Shown: in pieces, positions 26,055 to 35,156 of the stretch | Numbering within the stretch: the first letter of the stretch is position 1 | Layout: each line of letters starts with the position of its first letter | Origin: Scleromatobacter sp038243995 | GTDB lineage: Bacteria; Pseudomonadota; Gammaproteobacteria; Burkholderiales; Burkholderiaceae_C | Direction: 5' to 3' | DNA length: 64,000 nt | NCBI GenBank assembly: GCA_038243995.1 | Contig: JBBRTV010000001.1 | Location: forward strand, 62,001-126,000 | Notes under the pieces: model-generated | Told to the model about the DNA's origin: nothing | The model's database searches: none | The model's input: only the letters and a program-made list of their open reading frames with translations | Translations under genes and position numbers: made by a program

Positions 26055-26921
26055 ATGACCAGCACCACGACCACCAGCAAGACCTTCAGGATCGGCGGCG
26101 AACTCGAGGTCAACCGACTCGGCTACGGCGCGATGCGCATCACCGGCAAGGGTATCTGGGGCCCGCCCGACGATCGTGCGGAGGTGCTGCGCACGCTGCG
26201 CCGGATCCCCGAGCTCGGCATCGATTTCATCGACACCGCCGACTCCTACGGCCCGAACGTCTCCGAGGAACTGATCAGGGAGGCGCTGCATCCTTACGGC
26301 AAAGTCGTCGTCGCGACGAAGGCGGGCCTGACGCGCAGCGGCCCGGACGCCTGGACGCCCCGCGGCGACCCCGACTACCTCGTCCGCCAGGCCCATGGCA
26401 GCCGCCAACGGCTGGGGGTCGAGCGCATCGCGTTGTGGCAGTTGCACCGCATCGATTCGCGCGTGCCGCGGGACGAGCAGTTCGGGGCGATCCGCCAGCT
26501 GCTCGCCGACGGCGTCATTGCGCACGCGGGCCTGAGCGAAGTCTCCGTGCAGGACATCCAGGATGCCTCGAAGTTCTTCAAGGTGGCGACCGTGCAGAAC
26601 CGCTACAACTTCGCCGACCGCGGCAGCGAAGCCGTGCTGGACTATTGCGAAGTCAACGGCATCGGCTTCATTCCCTGGTTCCCGCTCGGCGCGGGCGAGC
26701 TGGTCAAGGCGGGCTCGGCGCTCGACGCGGTCGCGCGGCAGCACGCCGCGTCGCCCGGGCAGATCGCGGTCGCGTGGCTGCTGCGGCGCAGCCCGGTGAT
26801 CCTGCCCATCCCCGGCACCTCGAAGGTCGCGCACCTGGAGGAGAACGTGAAGGCGGGCGACATCGCGTTGTCGGACGAGGAATTCGCGGCGATCGACAAG
26901 GCGGGTCGGAACGCACTCTGA
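26055..26921 (+). CDS. Aldo/keto reductase
   Basis: A 288-residue AKR started at ATG 26055 (MTSTTTTSKTFRIGG); the frame from 25980 would prepend an unrelated leader. Tetrad residues Asp60 and Tyr65 (FIDTADSYG), Lys89 (ATKAG) and His131 (WQLHRID) are present; LPIPGTSKVAHLEEN is the coenzyme phosphate-binding segment. It resembles the AKR group including pyridoxal reductases and the E. coli YdbC-type. 121 nt downstream of the previous gene, so independent transcription is likely. Substrate unknown. Confidence 0.9.
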   Translation: MTSTTTTSKTFRIGGELEVNRLGYGAMRITGKGIWGPPDDRAEVLRTLRRIPELGIDFIDTADSYGPNVSEELIREALHPYGKVVVATKAGLTRSGPDAWTPRGDPDYLVRQAHGSRQRLGVERIALWQLHRIDSRVPRDEQFGAIRQLLADGVIAHAGLSEVSVQDIQDASKFFKVATVQNRYNFADRGSEAVLDYCEVNGIGFIPWFPLGAGELVKAGSALDAVARQHAASPGQIAVAWLLRRSPVILPIPGTSKVAHLEENVKAGDIALSDEEFAAIDKAGRNAL

Positions 26922-27010
26922 GTCTCCACCGGCACTTCTTGTTCGGGCCGGCCACCATGGGCGCAGGGTTCCGTGGCCCAATCCGAAGATCGGAACTCCT
27001 TGCTTGCCCC

Positions 27011-27475
27011 ATGACGCAGAGAAATCAGTTCGCGCCGCCGGAAGCGGTCTTGGCCGACCCGCCGCCGCGGGCGGGGTCGCCCGTGAAGGCGGTGCTGGCG
27101 GGCCTGGCGGTCGATCTCGGCGGCTCGTTGTTGCTGGGCATCGTGCTCGGCATCGTCTACGGCATCTCGCTCGCGCGGTCGGGCCTGAATGGAGAGCAGA
27201 TCAGGAGGGCGGCCGAGACGATGCCGCCCGACTCCTGGCTCGTCATCGTCGGCACGATCGCCGGGGCCGCGCTGTCCGTACTCGGCGGCTTCGTGTGCGC
27301 GCGCATCGCCCGCCGCTCCGACTACCTGCTCGGCTTCGTACTGGGCGGCATCTCCGCCGCCGTGACGTGGGCGACGGCGCTGGGCTCCCACGGCCTGCTC
27401 GCCAGCCTGGCGCTGGCGGCGTTGGGGCTGGCCTGCGTGCTCCTGGGCACGCATCTCGGGCGTGTCGCCAGGTGA
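27011..27475 (+). CDS. Small polytopic membrane protein
   Basis: A 154-residue protein from ATG 27011 with a hydrophilic Pro-rich start and four hydrophobic helices (about 25-50, 75-97, 104-122, 126-148). Cytoplasmic-membrane location is clear from composition; no family, motif or neighbourhood clue allows a function to be proposed. Confidence 0.65.
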   Translation: MTQRNQFAPPEAVLADPPPRAGSPVKAVLAGLAVDLGGSLLLGIVLGIVYGISLARSGLNGEQIRRAAETMPPDSWLVIVGTIAGAALSVLGGFVCARIARRSDYLLGFVLGGISAAVTWATALGSHGLLASLALAALGLACVLLGTHLGRVAR

Positions 27476-27617
27476 GTTCGCGTGGACAAGGCGAGAATTC
27501 GACGGCCTTGCCGCAGACCAGGACTATCCTGCAGTCGAGGTAGCGCTCGATGGCGCCGGTGACCCGGCGGGCGGGGCAGGATTCGGCGGCGGGTCGGCGT
27601 GCGTCGCCGAACGCCCT

Positions 27618-28364
27618 TCACCCCCGCGGGCTGAACGTGCGCGGGAAGAACACCGGTGCGTTGCGCTCCTTCAGGCGGTAGCCCATCGGCGGCCGGTTCG
27701 AATCGCTGTCGACGACGCCGACCTCGACGAGGAAGTCGGCGGCCATCATGCGCGTGCGAAAGCCGCTTTTGTCGACCGGCCGCCCGAGCACGATCTCGTA
27801 GGTGCGCTGCAACTGCGGCAGCGTGAACGGTTCGGGCAGCAGGAAGGCTGGCAGCGAGGTGTATTCGACCTTGCCGCGCAGGCGTTCGACGCCGGCGCGC
27901 AGGATCTCCGCGTGGTCGAACGCCAGGCGCTTGCGCGCAAGTGCGTCGTCGACAGTGAACCAGCCAACGGCCACCGCATTCGCGCCCTTGGCCAGCCGTA
28001 CATCGTCCGCCGGGATCAGCGCGAAGTACGCATGGGTCGCCGACCAGCCGCGCGGATCGCGCAGCGCGCCGCCCCAGCTTCCGAGCTGCTCGAGGTAGGG
28101 CGTCGAGACGGCGGTCTTTTCGTGCAGCTTGCGGCGTGCGCAGGCGAGCAGGTCGGCATCCCGCTCCACGTCGACGAAGCCGCCCGGCAACGCCCACAGG
28201 CCGGGGTGCGGCTCCGCCGTGTCGGACGGGCGCTGCACGAGCAACACCTTCAACGCGTCGTCGAAGACCGTGAAGATCACGACATCGACGGTGGTGTGCG
28301 GGCGCGGGAAGTCGTGCGTCGCGGTCTTTGCGACGGGCTTGCTCGAGGCAGTGCTTCGGGCCAT
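27618..28364 (-). CDS. nrtR: NrtR-type Nudix-related transcriptional regulator of NAD metabolism
   Basis: A 248-residue protein with an N-terminal Nudix fold (about 20-160) and a C-terminal winged helix (about 165-235, TSLPAFLLPEPFTLPQLQR then VDKSGFRTRM), the NrtR architecture. The Nudix box starts GGFVDVERDADLLA but the catalytic REUxEE is degraded to RKLHEK, so hydrolase activity should be lost and ADP-ribose/NAD-metabolite sensing retained. NrtR repressors control NAD synthesis genes. Its own upstream region contains two operator-like sites matching one before pncA, 8 kb away, where the salvage operon begins. The spacer up to the CheW gene holds only these sites. Confidence 0.88.
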   Translation of the reverse strand: MARSTASSKPVAKTATHDFPRPHTTVDVVIFTVFDDALKVLLVQRPSDTAEPHPGLWALPGGFVDVERDADLLACARRKLHEKTAVSTPYLEQLGSWGGALRDPRGWSATHAYFALIPADDVRLAKGANAVAVGWFTVDDALARKRLAFDHAEILRAGVERLRGKVEYTSLPAFLLPEPFTLPQLQRTYEIVLGRPVDKSGFRTRMMAADFLVEVGVVDSDSNRPPMGYRLKERNAPVFFPRTFSPRG

Positions 28365-28396
28365 GGGATCTGTTGACTGATGCGGCGATATCGATG

Positions 28397-28411
28397 GTTG
28401 TACTGTACGGC
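28397..28411 (+). promoter_or_regulatory. Candidate NrtR operator 1 (nrtR promoter)
   Basis: GTTGTACTGTACGGC. Shares GTTGTnCTGTAC with the site before pncA (36099-36113) and with the inverted site at 28418-28432. It overlaps the position expected for the -10 of nrtR on the minus strand (TACAGT). Autoregulation is common in this family. Confidence 0.6.
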
Positions 28412-28417
28412 TTCATG

Positions 28418-28432
28418 GGTGTACAGGACAAC
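28418..28432 (-). promoter_or_regulatory. Candidate NrtR operator 2 (nrtR promoter)
   Basis: Read on the minus strand this is GTTGTCCTGTACACC, 12 of 15 identical to the pncA site. Centre-to-centre distance to operator 1 is 21 bp, two helical turns, in opposite orientation. TTGTCC in it could serve as the -35 of nrtR with TACAGT 18 bp downstream. Confidence 0.6.
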
Positions 28433-28503
28433 TCAACGCCGGCGATCGTGACCGCGACCTGCTGGATCGCGGAAGACGAGGTTCGATTGCCCGGCGACCA
28501 TTC

Positions 28504-30867
28504 CTAGGCCGTCGACACCCCGAACATCACCTGCGGCGACAACACCGGGATCAGCACCGATCCCGAGCGCGCGAGCTGCGAGATCAGGCGCGACCCGTCG
28601 CCCATGCCGGTGAGGCCGCGCGCTTCGGTCAGTCGCATGTCGGCCACGGGACCGAGGTCGGAGACGAGCAGGCCGAAGGCCTGGTCTCCTGACCGGAGGA
28701 CGATCGCGTGGCGCTGCGGCGCGGCGCCGGCGTTGACGTCGGCGGAGATGTCGAGCAGCGGGAGCGCGACGTCGTTCCAGGTGACGAAGCCGACGTGGCG
28801 CTGGGCGAAGCCGCCGCGCCACACGCGCACCGCCGACGCGACCTCGATGCACTCGACCACGTCGCGGGCCTCGATGCCGAGGAGTTGCGGACCGATGAGG
28901 AAGGTCGCGATCTCGGTGCCGCCTTCGACGCGGACCACCTGCGGCGAGGCGTCGGCCTGCCGGCCCACCGACGTGCCGCAGGGTACGACGACGACGCCGA
29001 TGACGGGCTCTTCGTAACCGTCGCTGGTCTTGAATTCGCGATAGCCGCTGCCCGCCGTCGCGCCGACGACGAAGCATTGCGCGCCCTCCGAAAGCACGCC
29101 GGACCAGGACTGGCCGGGTGCCAGCGCGAGGACGCTGGAAGGCAGCGTGACGGGCAACTCCCCCGTGCGGCTGATGACGACGCCGTCCGGTCGGCAGAAG
29201 GCCGCGACGGAACCGGCCGCGTCGGGCAGGGCCGCGCGCAGCATGGACTCGAATTGCGACGTGCTGTCGAAGACGAGGCCGACGCCGCCGACCGCGCGGC
29301 CCTCGACCAGGATGGGCGCCGCGTAGACATAGGTGCCCGCGCCGCCGTACAGGTCGCTCGGCACGAACGTCGACACCGCATAGCGCATCGGATCGCGCAG
29401 GGCCAGGCATTCGCCGACCCACGCGTGCGTGAGCTGGTGCCCCTCGAAGCTCGTGTCGCGGCTCGCCGCGATCACCATGCCCTCGGTGTCGAACAGCACG
29501 ATGTTGGAATACACCGTGTAGAGGACGTTGATGTGCGCGAGCGTCCGGCGCGCGCTCGCGGCGTCCATCGTCGCCAGCACCGGGCTCGCGGCCCACCAGC
29601 GACAATCGTTGGCGCGTTCGTAGAGGTTGCGATCGAGGATGTCGACGGACAGCCCGGCGAGGAACTGCGCATCGCTCGAGAGGCCCGCGGCGACGGTGGA
29701 AAGCAGTTCGGCGGAGGAGCGTTCGAAGACGTCCTTGGTCTTGCGGCCGGTGGCTGCGATCTCCTCGAGCAGCGAGCGCGAGAACGCGTTGGAGTCGTCG
29801 GCCTGCTGCACGCGCCCGTTCCACACCATGCGGTCGAGCCGGCGCTGGATCTCGCGCGCGCGCACCGGCACGTCGAGCAGGCGCTTGGAGAACACCGTCT
29901 CGCCGGAGAAATCGACCGCGGCGGCCGTGCCGCCGCCCTGGTTGAACGCCAACTCGACCGGCGACATCGCCAGCACCGACCAGCCCGGGCCCGCATAGCC
30001 CTGGTAGGGCTGTCCGCTGCGCTGCGCCGCGACGTAGGACACGCCGCCCAGGCGCATCGCCACGGCGCCCGGGCGAAGCGCGACGGGGTGTCCGGCGGCG
30101 AGCCGCGCGGCGTCGTTCGACACTACCACGCGACCGGCCGCGTCGACGAACGCGAGCAACTCGTCGTCGGACGACAGGCGATCGAAGATCATCCGTGCCT
30201 CGCGCGCGAGATCGAACTCCAGCGCCAGCACGCCGACGGCGCGGCCGCCATGCTCGACGCGCCAGGCGTAGGTCAGCGCGCGCTCGCCTCCGCAGAAGTC
30301 CGTCGGCTCGAAACTCTCCACGAAGCCGCCGGTGGCGCCGAGCGCGCGGGCGACGATCGTCGCGCCGGAGCGGCCCGCGAAGCCCTCGTTCATCCGGCAG
30401 AGCACCTGGCCGTCAGGCGCCATCAGGACGATGTCGCTGTAGACCGTGTAGCGTTCGGCGTAGAGGCGCAGCCGGCGGCGCAGGGCGGCGAGCTGAAGCG
30501 CGTCGGCGCCGAGGCAGGCCTCGACGATGGCCGTGTCGGTCGCGAGGAAGCCGATGTCGGCGGTGCGCTCGAACAGGTTGCGGGTGAGGACGTCGACGGC
30601 GATCTGCGCCTGGTGGCCCAGCGCGCTGGTCGCGCGGGCCAGCGTCTCCTCGGCCAGGCACGTGAGCAACTCGCCGGTGAGCGTGCCGAAGCTCTCGCGC
30701 ACTTCGCCCATGTCGGTCTTCAGGTTGGACAGGTGCGCCAGCAGCGCCAGCGTGTCCCAGGTGCCGCGCAGGGTCGCGAGCGACTCGCGGTGGTCGTTCA
30801 GCGACTCCATGTAGCGCGCCAGTGGGGCGACCTGGTCGGGGAACGCGATGCCTTTGTAGAGGGCCAT
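28504..30867 (-). CDS. Double-Cache sensor protein with C-terminal CheW domain
   Basis: A 787-residue protein from ATG 30867; an in-frame start at 30951 would add an Arg/Pro-rich leader. Two related sensor modules are visible, each with an NLFERTAD/NLYERANDC helix, a long Cache-like sheet (LYAERYTVYSDIVLMAPDG and INVLYTVYSNIVLFDTEG) and a GG..Y.YA segment: roughly 100-310 and 440-610. Residues about 635-787 form a CheW-like domain (ATFLIGPQLLGIEARDVVECIE, GFVTWNDVALPLLDIS). No transmembrane helix or signal peptide is seen, so it should be cytoplasmic, unlike most Cache sensors. It likely couples small-molecule binding to chemosensory arrays. No che genes are nearby; it lies inside the NAD regulon region. 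Confidence 0.82.
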   Translation of the reverse strand: MALYKGIAFPDQVAPLARYMESLNDHRESLATLRGTWDTLALLAHLSNLKTDMGEVRESFGTLTGELLTCLAEETLARATSALGHQAQIAVDVLTRNLFERTADIGFLATDTAIVEACLGADALQLAALRRRLRLYAERYTVYSDIVLMAPDGQVLCRMNEGFAGRSGATIVARALGATGGFVESFEPTDFCGGERALTYAWRVEHGGRAVGVLALEFDLAREARMIFDRLSSDDELLAFVDAAGRVVVSNDAARLAAGHPVALRPGAVAMRLGGVSYVAAQRSGQPYQGYAGPGWSVLAMSPVELAFNQGGGTAAAVDFSGETVFSKRLLDVPVRAREIQRRLDRMVWNGRVQQADDSNAFSRSLLEEIAATGRKTKDVFERSSAELLSTVAAGLSSDAQFLAGLSVDILDRNLYERANDCRWWAASPVLATMDAASARRTLAHINVLYTVYSNIVLFDTEGMVIAASRDTSFEGHQLTHAWVGECLALRDPMRYAVSTFVPSDLYGGAGTYVYAAPILVEGRAVGGVGLVFDSTSQFESMLRAALPDAAGSVAAFCRPDGVVISRTGELPVTLPSSVLALAPGQSWSGVLSEGAQCFVVGATAGSGYREFKTSDGYEEPVIGVVVVPCGTSVGRQADASPQVVRVEGGTEIATFLIGPQLLGIEARDVVECIEVASAVRVWRGGFAQRHVGFVTWNDVALPLLDISADVNAGAAPQRHAIVLRSGDQAFGLLVSDLGPVADMRLTEARGLTGMGDGSRLISQLARSGSVLIPVLSPQVMFGVSTA

Positions 30868-31067
30868 TGAGCGGATTGGAATGGATGTCGACGACCATGG
30901 CCGCCGGCGTCGTCCCGTGGACGGCGCCGGCGAATCCCGAACGGAGGGCATGCTTGATTCTTCGCAGTCCGGCCCTGGGGCGCGACTGCTGCGTGGGCCA
31001 TGTTAGCCCGCGTCGCCCCGGCCATTCGACCGAACAGCCGGGATTGCGCCTCGCTGCTGCCGCGCCG

Positions 31068-32168
31068 TCAGGGCGCCTTGACGTTCGTCAGGCCGAGGAA
31101 GTGATCGAGCATGTGGAAATGGTCGTCGTGGAAGCGATCTTCCAGGCCGGCCAGGTCGGCGATCGGCACCCAGTCCGCGAATTGCGCGTCGTCGTCTGCG
31201 CGCACCTCCGGCAGTTCGCGGTCGCCCAGGTCGAAGTAGTGCGCGTGGGTGATCGTGCGGCCGCGCAGGCTGCGATCCGGGTGGTCGAACACCGTTACCT
31301 CGCGCAGGCAGCTTCGCATCGTGTCGGCGAGCAGTTTCAGGTGCGTCTCCTCCTCCAGTTCGCGCACGCACGACTGCCAGGTCGTCTCGCGCTGCTCGAT
31401 GAAGCCGCCCGGCACCGCGTACAGGCCACGTCCCGGCGCCGCACCGCGGCGGATCAGCAGGATGCGGTCGGCGCAGCGCACGACGGCGTCGACAGTGACG
31501 AACACCGGCGGATACGGCGCCGCGCGCCAGGCTTCCCGATAGTTACGGAGCATGCGCCATTCCTCGGCGAGCCCGGCGAAGAACGGCAAGGCGACCCAGG
31601 CACGCAGGAAGTCGACGGTCGACGCGGGGGCCTGGTCGACGAAGGCGGCCAGCGTCGCGGCCAGGGTGTCGGGACGCTTCGCGTCTTCGGGCAGGCATCC
31701 GAACAGAGCATCGCGCAGGTGAGTGCCGTCCGCGCCCTCCACGCGGGCGACCGACTGCAGCGTCCAACCCTGGAATGCGCCCAGGTAGGCGCTGGTCGCG
31801 TCCTTGAAGTGACCGACCAGGACGACCGTCGCGGAGCCCGGATTGAGCTCCGCGTCCTCCGCGAGCAGCGCGGTGACGCCCTCGCGCACCGCGTCAATCC
31901 AGCGCGCGTCGTCGTAGTAGTCGCGCGTGGCGATGCAGCGCACACGCTCGCGCAGGTGCGCGGGCAGCGCGAGCCGGATCATTTCCGCGCGTTCGCCCCA
32001 GGTGAACGGGTTCTTCGGCGTGCGCGCCTGGTGCGCCGATCCGATCACGACGATGCAGCGCGGCGCGATGGCCAGCGCGTGCCGCAGCAGCGCCAGGTGC
32101 GCGTTGTGGAAGGGCTGGAAGCGGCCGACGAGGACGGCGACGTCGGCCTGGAAATTCGATGGGGACAC
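31068..32168 (-). CDS. nadM: Bifunctional NMN adenylyltransferase / Nudix hydrolase
   Basis: A 366-residue fusion. N-terminal nucleotidyltransferase (about 8-175) with GRFQPFHNAH, the (H/T)xGH-type site, and NPFTWGERAEMI; C-terminal Nudix domain (about 195-350) with an intact box GGFIEQRETTW...RELEEET. It makes NAD+ from NMN and probably clears ADP-ribose or toxic nucleotides. GTG 32168 is chosen because GGAGGAG sits 6 nt upstream; an alternative GTG at 32189 overlaps the nadE stop by 4 nt. Last gene of the pncA-pncB-nadE-nadM operon. The same fusion is known from Synechocystis and some proteobacteria. Confidence 0.9.
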   Translation of the reverse strand: MSPSNFQADVAVLVGRFQPFHNAHLALLRHALAIAPRCIVVIGSAHQARTPKNPFTWGERAEMIRLALPAHLRERVRCIATRDYYDDARWIDAVREGVTALLAEDAELNPGSATVVLVGHFKDATSAYLGAFQGWTLQSVARVEGADGTHLRDALFGCLPEDAKRPDTLAATLAAFVDQAPASTVDFLRAWVALPFFAGLAEEWRMLRNYREAWRAAPYPPVFVTVDAVVRCADRILLIRRGAAPGRGLYAVPGGFIEQRETTWQSCVRELEEETHLKLLADTMRSCLREVTVFDHPDRSLRGRTITHAHYFDLGDRELPEVRADDDAQFADWVPIADLAGLEDRFHDDHFHMLDHFLGLTNVKAP

Positions 32169-32185
32169 GGGGGGCTCCTCCGGTT

Positions 32186-33884
32186 TCACGAGAACTTGGC
32201 CGCGATCGGCATCTGCCGCCCGGTGCCGAAGGCCCGCGAGCGCACGCGGATGATGGGGGGCGCCTGGCGACGCTTGTATTCGTTGCGCGCGATCATGCCG
32301 CGCACGCGCTGCACCAGCGCCTCGCCTGCGGGCTCGGCGCGCAGGTGCGCGACGAATGCGGATGCGCTCGCGAACTCATGCGGGGCGAGGCGGCCGCCTT
32401 CGATCAGCAGTTTCAGGATCTCGTCGAGCACCGGGTAGGGCGGCAGGCTGTCGGTGTCGCGCTGGTCGGGGGCGAGTTCGGCCGATGGGGCCTTGTCGAT
32501 GATCGCGAGCGGGATCAGCGCGCGCCCCGCCACCTCGTTGACATGGCGCGACAGCGCGAAGACCTCGGTCTTGTAGAGGTCGCCGATCAGCCCGAGGCCG
32601 CCGTTGGTGTCGCCGTAGAGCGTGCAGTAGCCGACCGAGATTTCCGACTTGTTGCCCGTGGTGAGCAGCAGGTGGCCGAAGGCGTTCGAGTACTCCATCA
32701 GCGTCGTGCCGCGCACGCGCTTGCAGGTTCTCGAGCGGCAGGCCCGCGAGCGGCCGGCCGAACGAGTTCTCGAACTGGGCGGCGAAGGCGGCGACGGTGG
32801 CGGCGATCGGATGGGTGTCGAGCCGGATGCCGAGGTTGTCGCACAGGGTCTTCGAGTCGTCGACCGATCCGGCGGACGAGTACACCGAGGGCATCGTGAT
32901 GGCGGCGACGTTGTCGGCGCCGAGCGCCTCGACGGCGAGGGCCAGCGTGAGCGCGCTGTCGATGCCGCCCGATGAGCCGATCACGGCGCGCGTGAAGCCG
33001 CAGCGCCGCGCGTAGTCGCGCAGGCCCAGCACGATCTGCGCCTGGTAGAACGCCAGCGTCGACAGGCCCTGCGGGTGCACGGCGGGCAGCGGGCCGCCGT
33101 CTTCCGCGTGGAATCCGATCTCGTCGAAACGCAGGGTCGTCACGTCTGCGGCGAATCGCCGCGCTTCGAAACAGACGCCGGCGGCCGGGTCGACCGCGAA
33201 CGATGCGCCGTCGAACACGACCTGGTCCTGGCCGCCGACCTGGTTGACGTACAGCAGCGGCAGGCCGTGGCGCCGGCACGCGGCGCCGAAGATCTGGTGG
33301 CGCATTTCGCGCTTGCCGACTTCGGACGGGCTCGCGTTGATCGACACCACGAGGTCCGGCGCCGCGTCGGCCAGGCGCAGGAAGGGGTTGACGGCGTAGT
33401 CGACGCCGCTGTCGTTCCAGCCGTCCTCGCAGATCATCAGGCCGACCTGCGCCTGGCCGATGCGCAGCACGCGGGCGACGTCCGGGCCGGGTGCGAAGTG
33501 GCGCAGCTCGTCGAAGATGTTGTAGGTAGGCAGGAGCTGTTTGGCATAGCGCAGCAGGACTTCGCCGGCCCTGAGCACGACCAGCGCGTTCTGCAGCCGC
33601 TTGCCCACGCCTTCGCGCGGCAGCGGCGTACCGACGATCCAGTGCAGCGTCGGGAACTCGCGCGACGCCTCGCGCAGCGCCTCCAGGCCCTGTGCCGTGC
33701 GGGCCAGGAACTCGGGCTCGTCGAGCAGGTCGCCAGGGTAGTAGCCGGTCAGCGAGAGTTCCGAGAACACGACGAGGTCGGCGCTCGCCTGCGCGGCCTG
33801 GCGCGCGGCGGCGATCATCTGCGCGACGTTGCCGGCGATGTCGCCGACCATGTAGTTCAGTTGGGCGACGGTGATCCTGAGCAT
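32186..33884 (-). pseudogene. nadE: Glutamine-dependent NAD+ synthetase with apparent frameshift
   Basis: Starts at ATG 33884 (MLRITVAQLNYMVGDI). The nitrilase-type glutaminase domain (about 1-270) has its Glu (FSELSLTGYYPGD), Lys (YAKQLLPTYN) and Cys (ICEDGW) triad; the synthetase domain has the P-loop SSGGIDSAL. After LPLENLQA the frame is lost near 32714-32718 and the expected VRGTTLMEYSNAFGHLL, TGNKSE and the rest continue in the next frame to a stop at 32186. Comparison with the usual ENLQARVRGTT shows two bases missing (CGTGCGC where CGTGTGCGC is expected). Either a sequencing/assembly error in a GC dinucleotide tract or a recent inactivating mutation. Translated with repair it is about 566 residues. 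Confidence 0.85.
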
Positions 33885-33900
33885 GTCGAAACGTTCTCCT

Positions 33901-35121
33901 TCAGGCGTGCTGCGCGGCCGCTGGCGCCGCGATGTGGAATACCTGGCGCAGGTAGGCCAGGAAGGTCTCGTCGCGGCACATCGTCTTGCCGGGCGAGTCG
34001 GACAGCTTGGCGACCGGCTGTCCGTTGCACTGCACGAGCTTCATCACGATGTTCAGCGGCGCCAGGCCGACGTCGTTGGTCAGGTTGGTGCCGATGCCGA
34101 AGCCGAGCTGCGTGCGGTCGGCGAAGTGGCGGTAGATGGCGAGCGCGGTGGCCAGGTCGAGGCCGTCGGAGAACGTGAGGCGCTTGGTGTGCGCGTCGAT
34201 GCGCAGCTTCGCGTAGTGCGCGAGCGCCTTCTCGCCCCATGCGACGGGGTCGCCGGAATCGTGGCGCAGGCCGTCGAACAGCTTGGCGAAGTTGAGATCG
34301 AAGTCGGCCAGGAATGCGTCCATGCCGACGACGTCGGTGAGCGCGACGCCGAGATCGCCGCGATATTCCTGCACCCAGTCTTCGAGCGCCGCCTTCTGGA
34401 AGTCGCGCAACCGCACGTCGAAGGCCTGGTAGGACTGCAGGTATTCGTGGGCCATCGTCCCGATCGCGACGAGGCCGAGCTTGTGCGCGAGGTAGACGTT
34501 GGAGGTGCCCTTGAAGAATTCGGGCACCTCGGCCTGGAGCGTGCGGACGACTTCTTCCTGCCAGGCGCCGCAGAAGCGCCTGCGGACGCCGAAGTCGAAG
34601 AACTCGAAAGGATGTCGCCGCAGCGAGGCCTCCGTCGTGCCGAATTCGCGCAGCGCCGCGATCTTGGCCTGCAGCCTGGCGCGGCCTTCGGCGAGCGCGG
34701 CCGCGTGGTCGAAGCGCCGGAAGTACAGCTCGTTGACGATGGCCAGCACGTAGATCTCGAAGCCCATCACGTGCACCTGCGGGCCGCTGGCGACGATCTC
34801 GAGCGTCACGCGGTCGGCGGCCACGCCGGCCTGCACGAAGCGGCGCTGGAACTTGAAGATGCGCAGGAAGTCGACGAAGTCGCCCTTCATGTAGCGCAGG
34901 CCGCCAAGGTAGCCGAGCTCGTCCTCGGTGAAGACCAGCGTGCAGAGGTGGTCGAGCTGCTCGTCGACCTCGGCCAGCAGCTCGGCGAGCGGATACCGGC
35001 TCGCGTTGCGGCAGACGAAGCGGTACTCGGCCTGCGCCTGGGGATGACGGTGCAGCATGGCCTGCCACATCGTGAACTTGTACAGGTCGGTCTCGAGGAG
35101 GCTGCGGATGAGGGCTGTCAT
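33901..35121 (-). CDS. pncB: Nicotinate phosphoribosyltransferase
   Basis: A 406-residue PncB (MTALIRSLLETDLYKFTMWQAML, the normal start at ATG 35121). Conserved features include FRCRNA-like FVCRNASRYPLAEL, EIVASGPQVHVMGFEIYVLA, HEYLQSYQAF with the autophosphorylated His region, GLRHDSGDP and GIGTNLTNDVG for PRPP/phosphate binding. It converts nicotinate plus PRPP (with ATP) to nicotinate mononucleotide, downstream of PncA. 16 nt before nadE and 35 nt after pncA on the minus strand, hence operonic. Confidence 0.95.
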   Translation of the reverse strand: MTALIRSLLETDLYKFTMWQAMLHRHPQAQAEYRFVCRNASRYPLAELLAEVDEQLDHLCTLVFTEDELGYLGGLRYMKGDFVDFLRIFKFQRRFVQAGVAADRVTLEIVASGPQVHVMGFEIYVLAIVNELYFRRFDHAAALAEGRARLQAKIAALREFGTTEASLRRHPFEFFDFGVRRRFCGAWQEEVVRTLQAEVPEFFKGTSNVYLAHKLGLVAIGTMAHEYLQSYQAFDVRLRDFQKAALEDWVQEYRGDLGVALTDVVGMDAFLADFDLNFAKLFDGLRHDSGDPVAWGEKALAHYAKLRIDAHTKRLTFSDGLDLATALAIYRHFADRTQLGFGIGTNLTNDVGLAPLNIVMKLVQCNGQPVAKLSDSPGKTMCRDETFLAYLRQVFHIAAPAAAQHA

Positions 35122-35156
35122 GGGGGGATTCTCGGTCGTCGGACGCGTGCGGCCGT

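Noticed and set aside
21559..26058. A 1499-codon plus-strand ORF across the molybdoenzyme and flavoprotein
   Set aside because: Antisense to the YdeP-like gene for most of its length and out of frame with the flavoprotein; no protein family.
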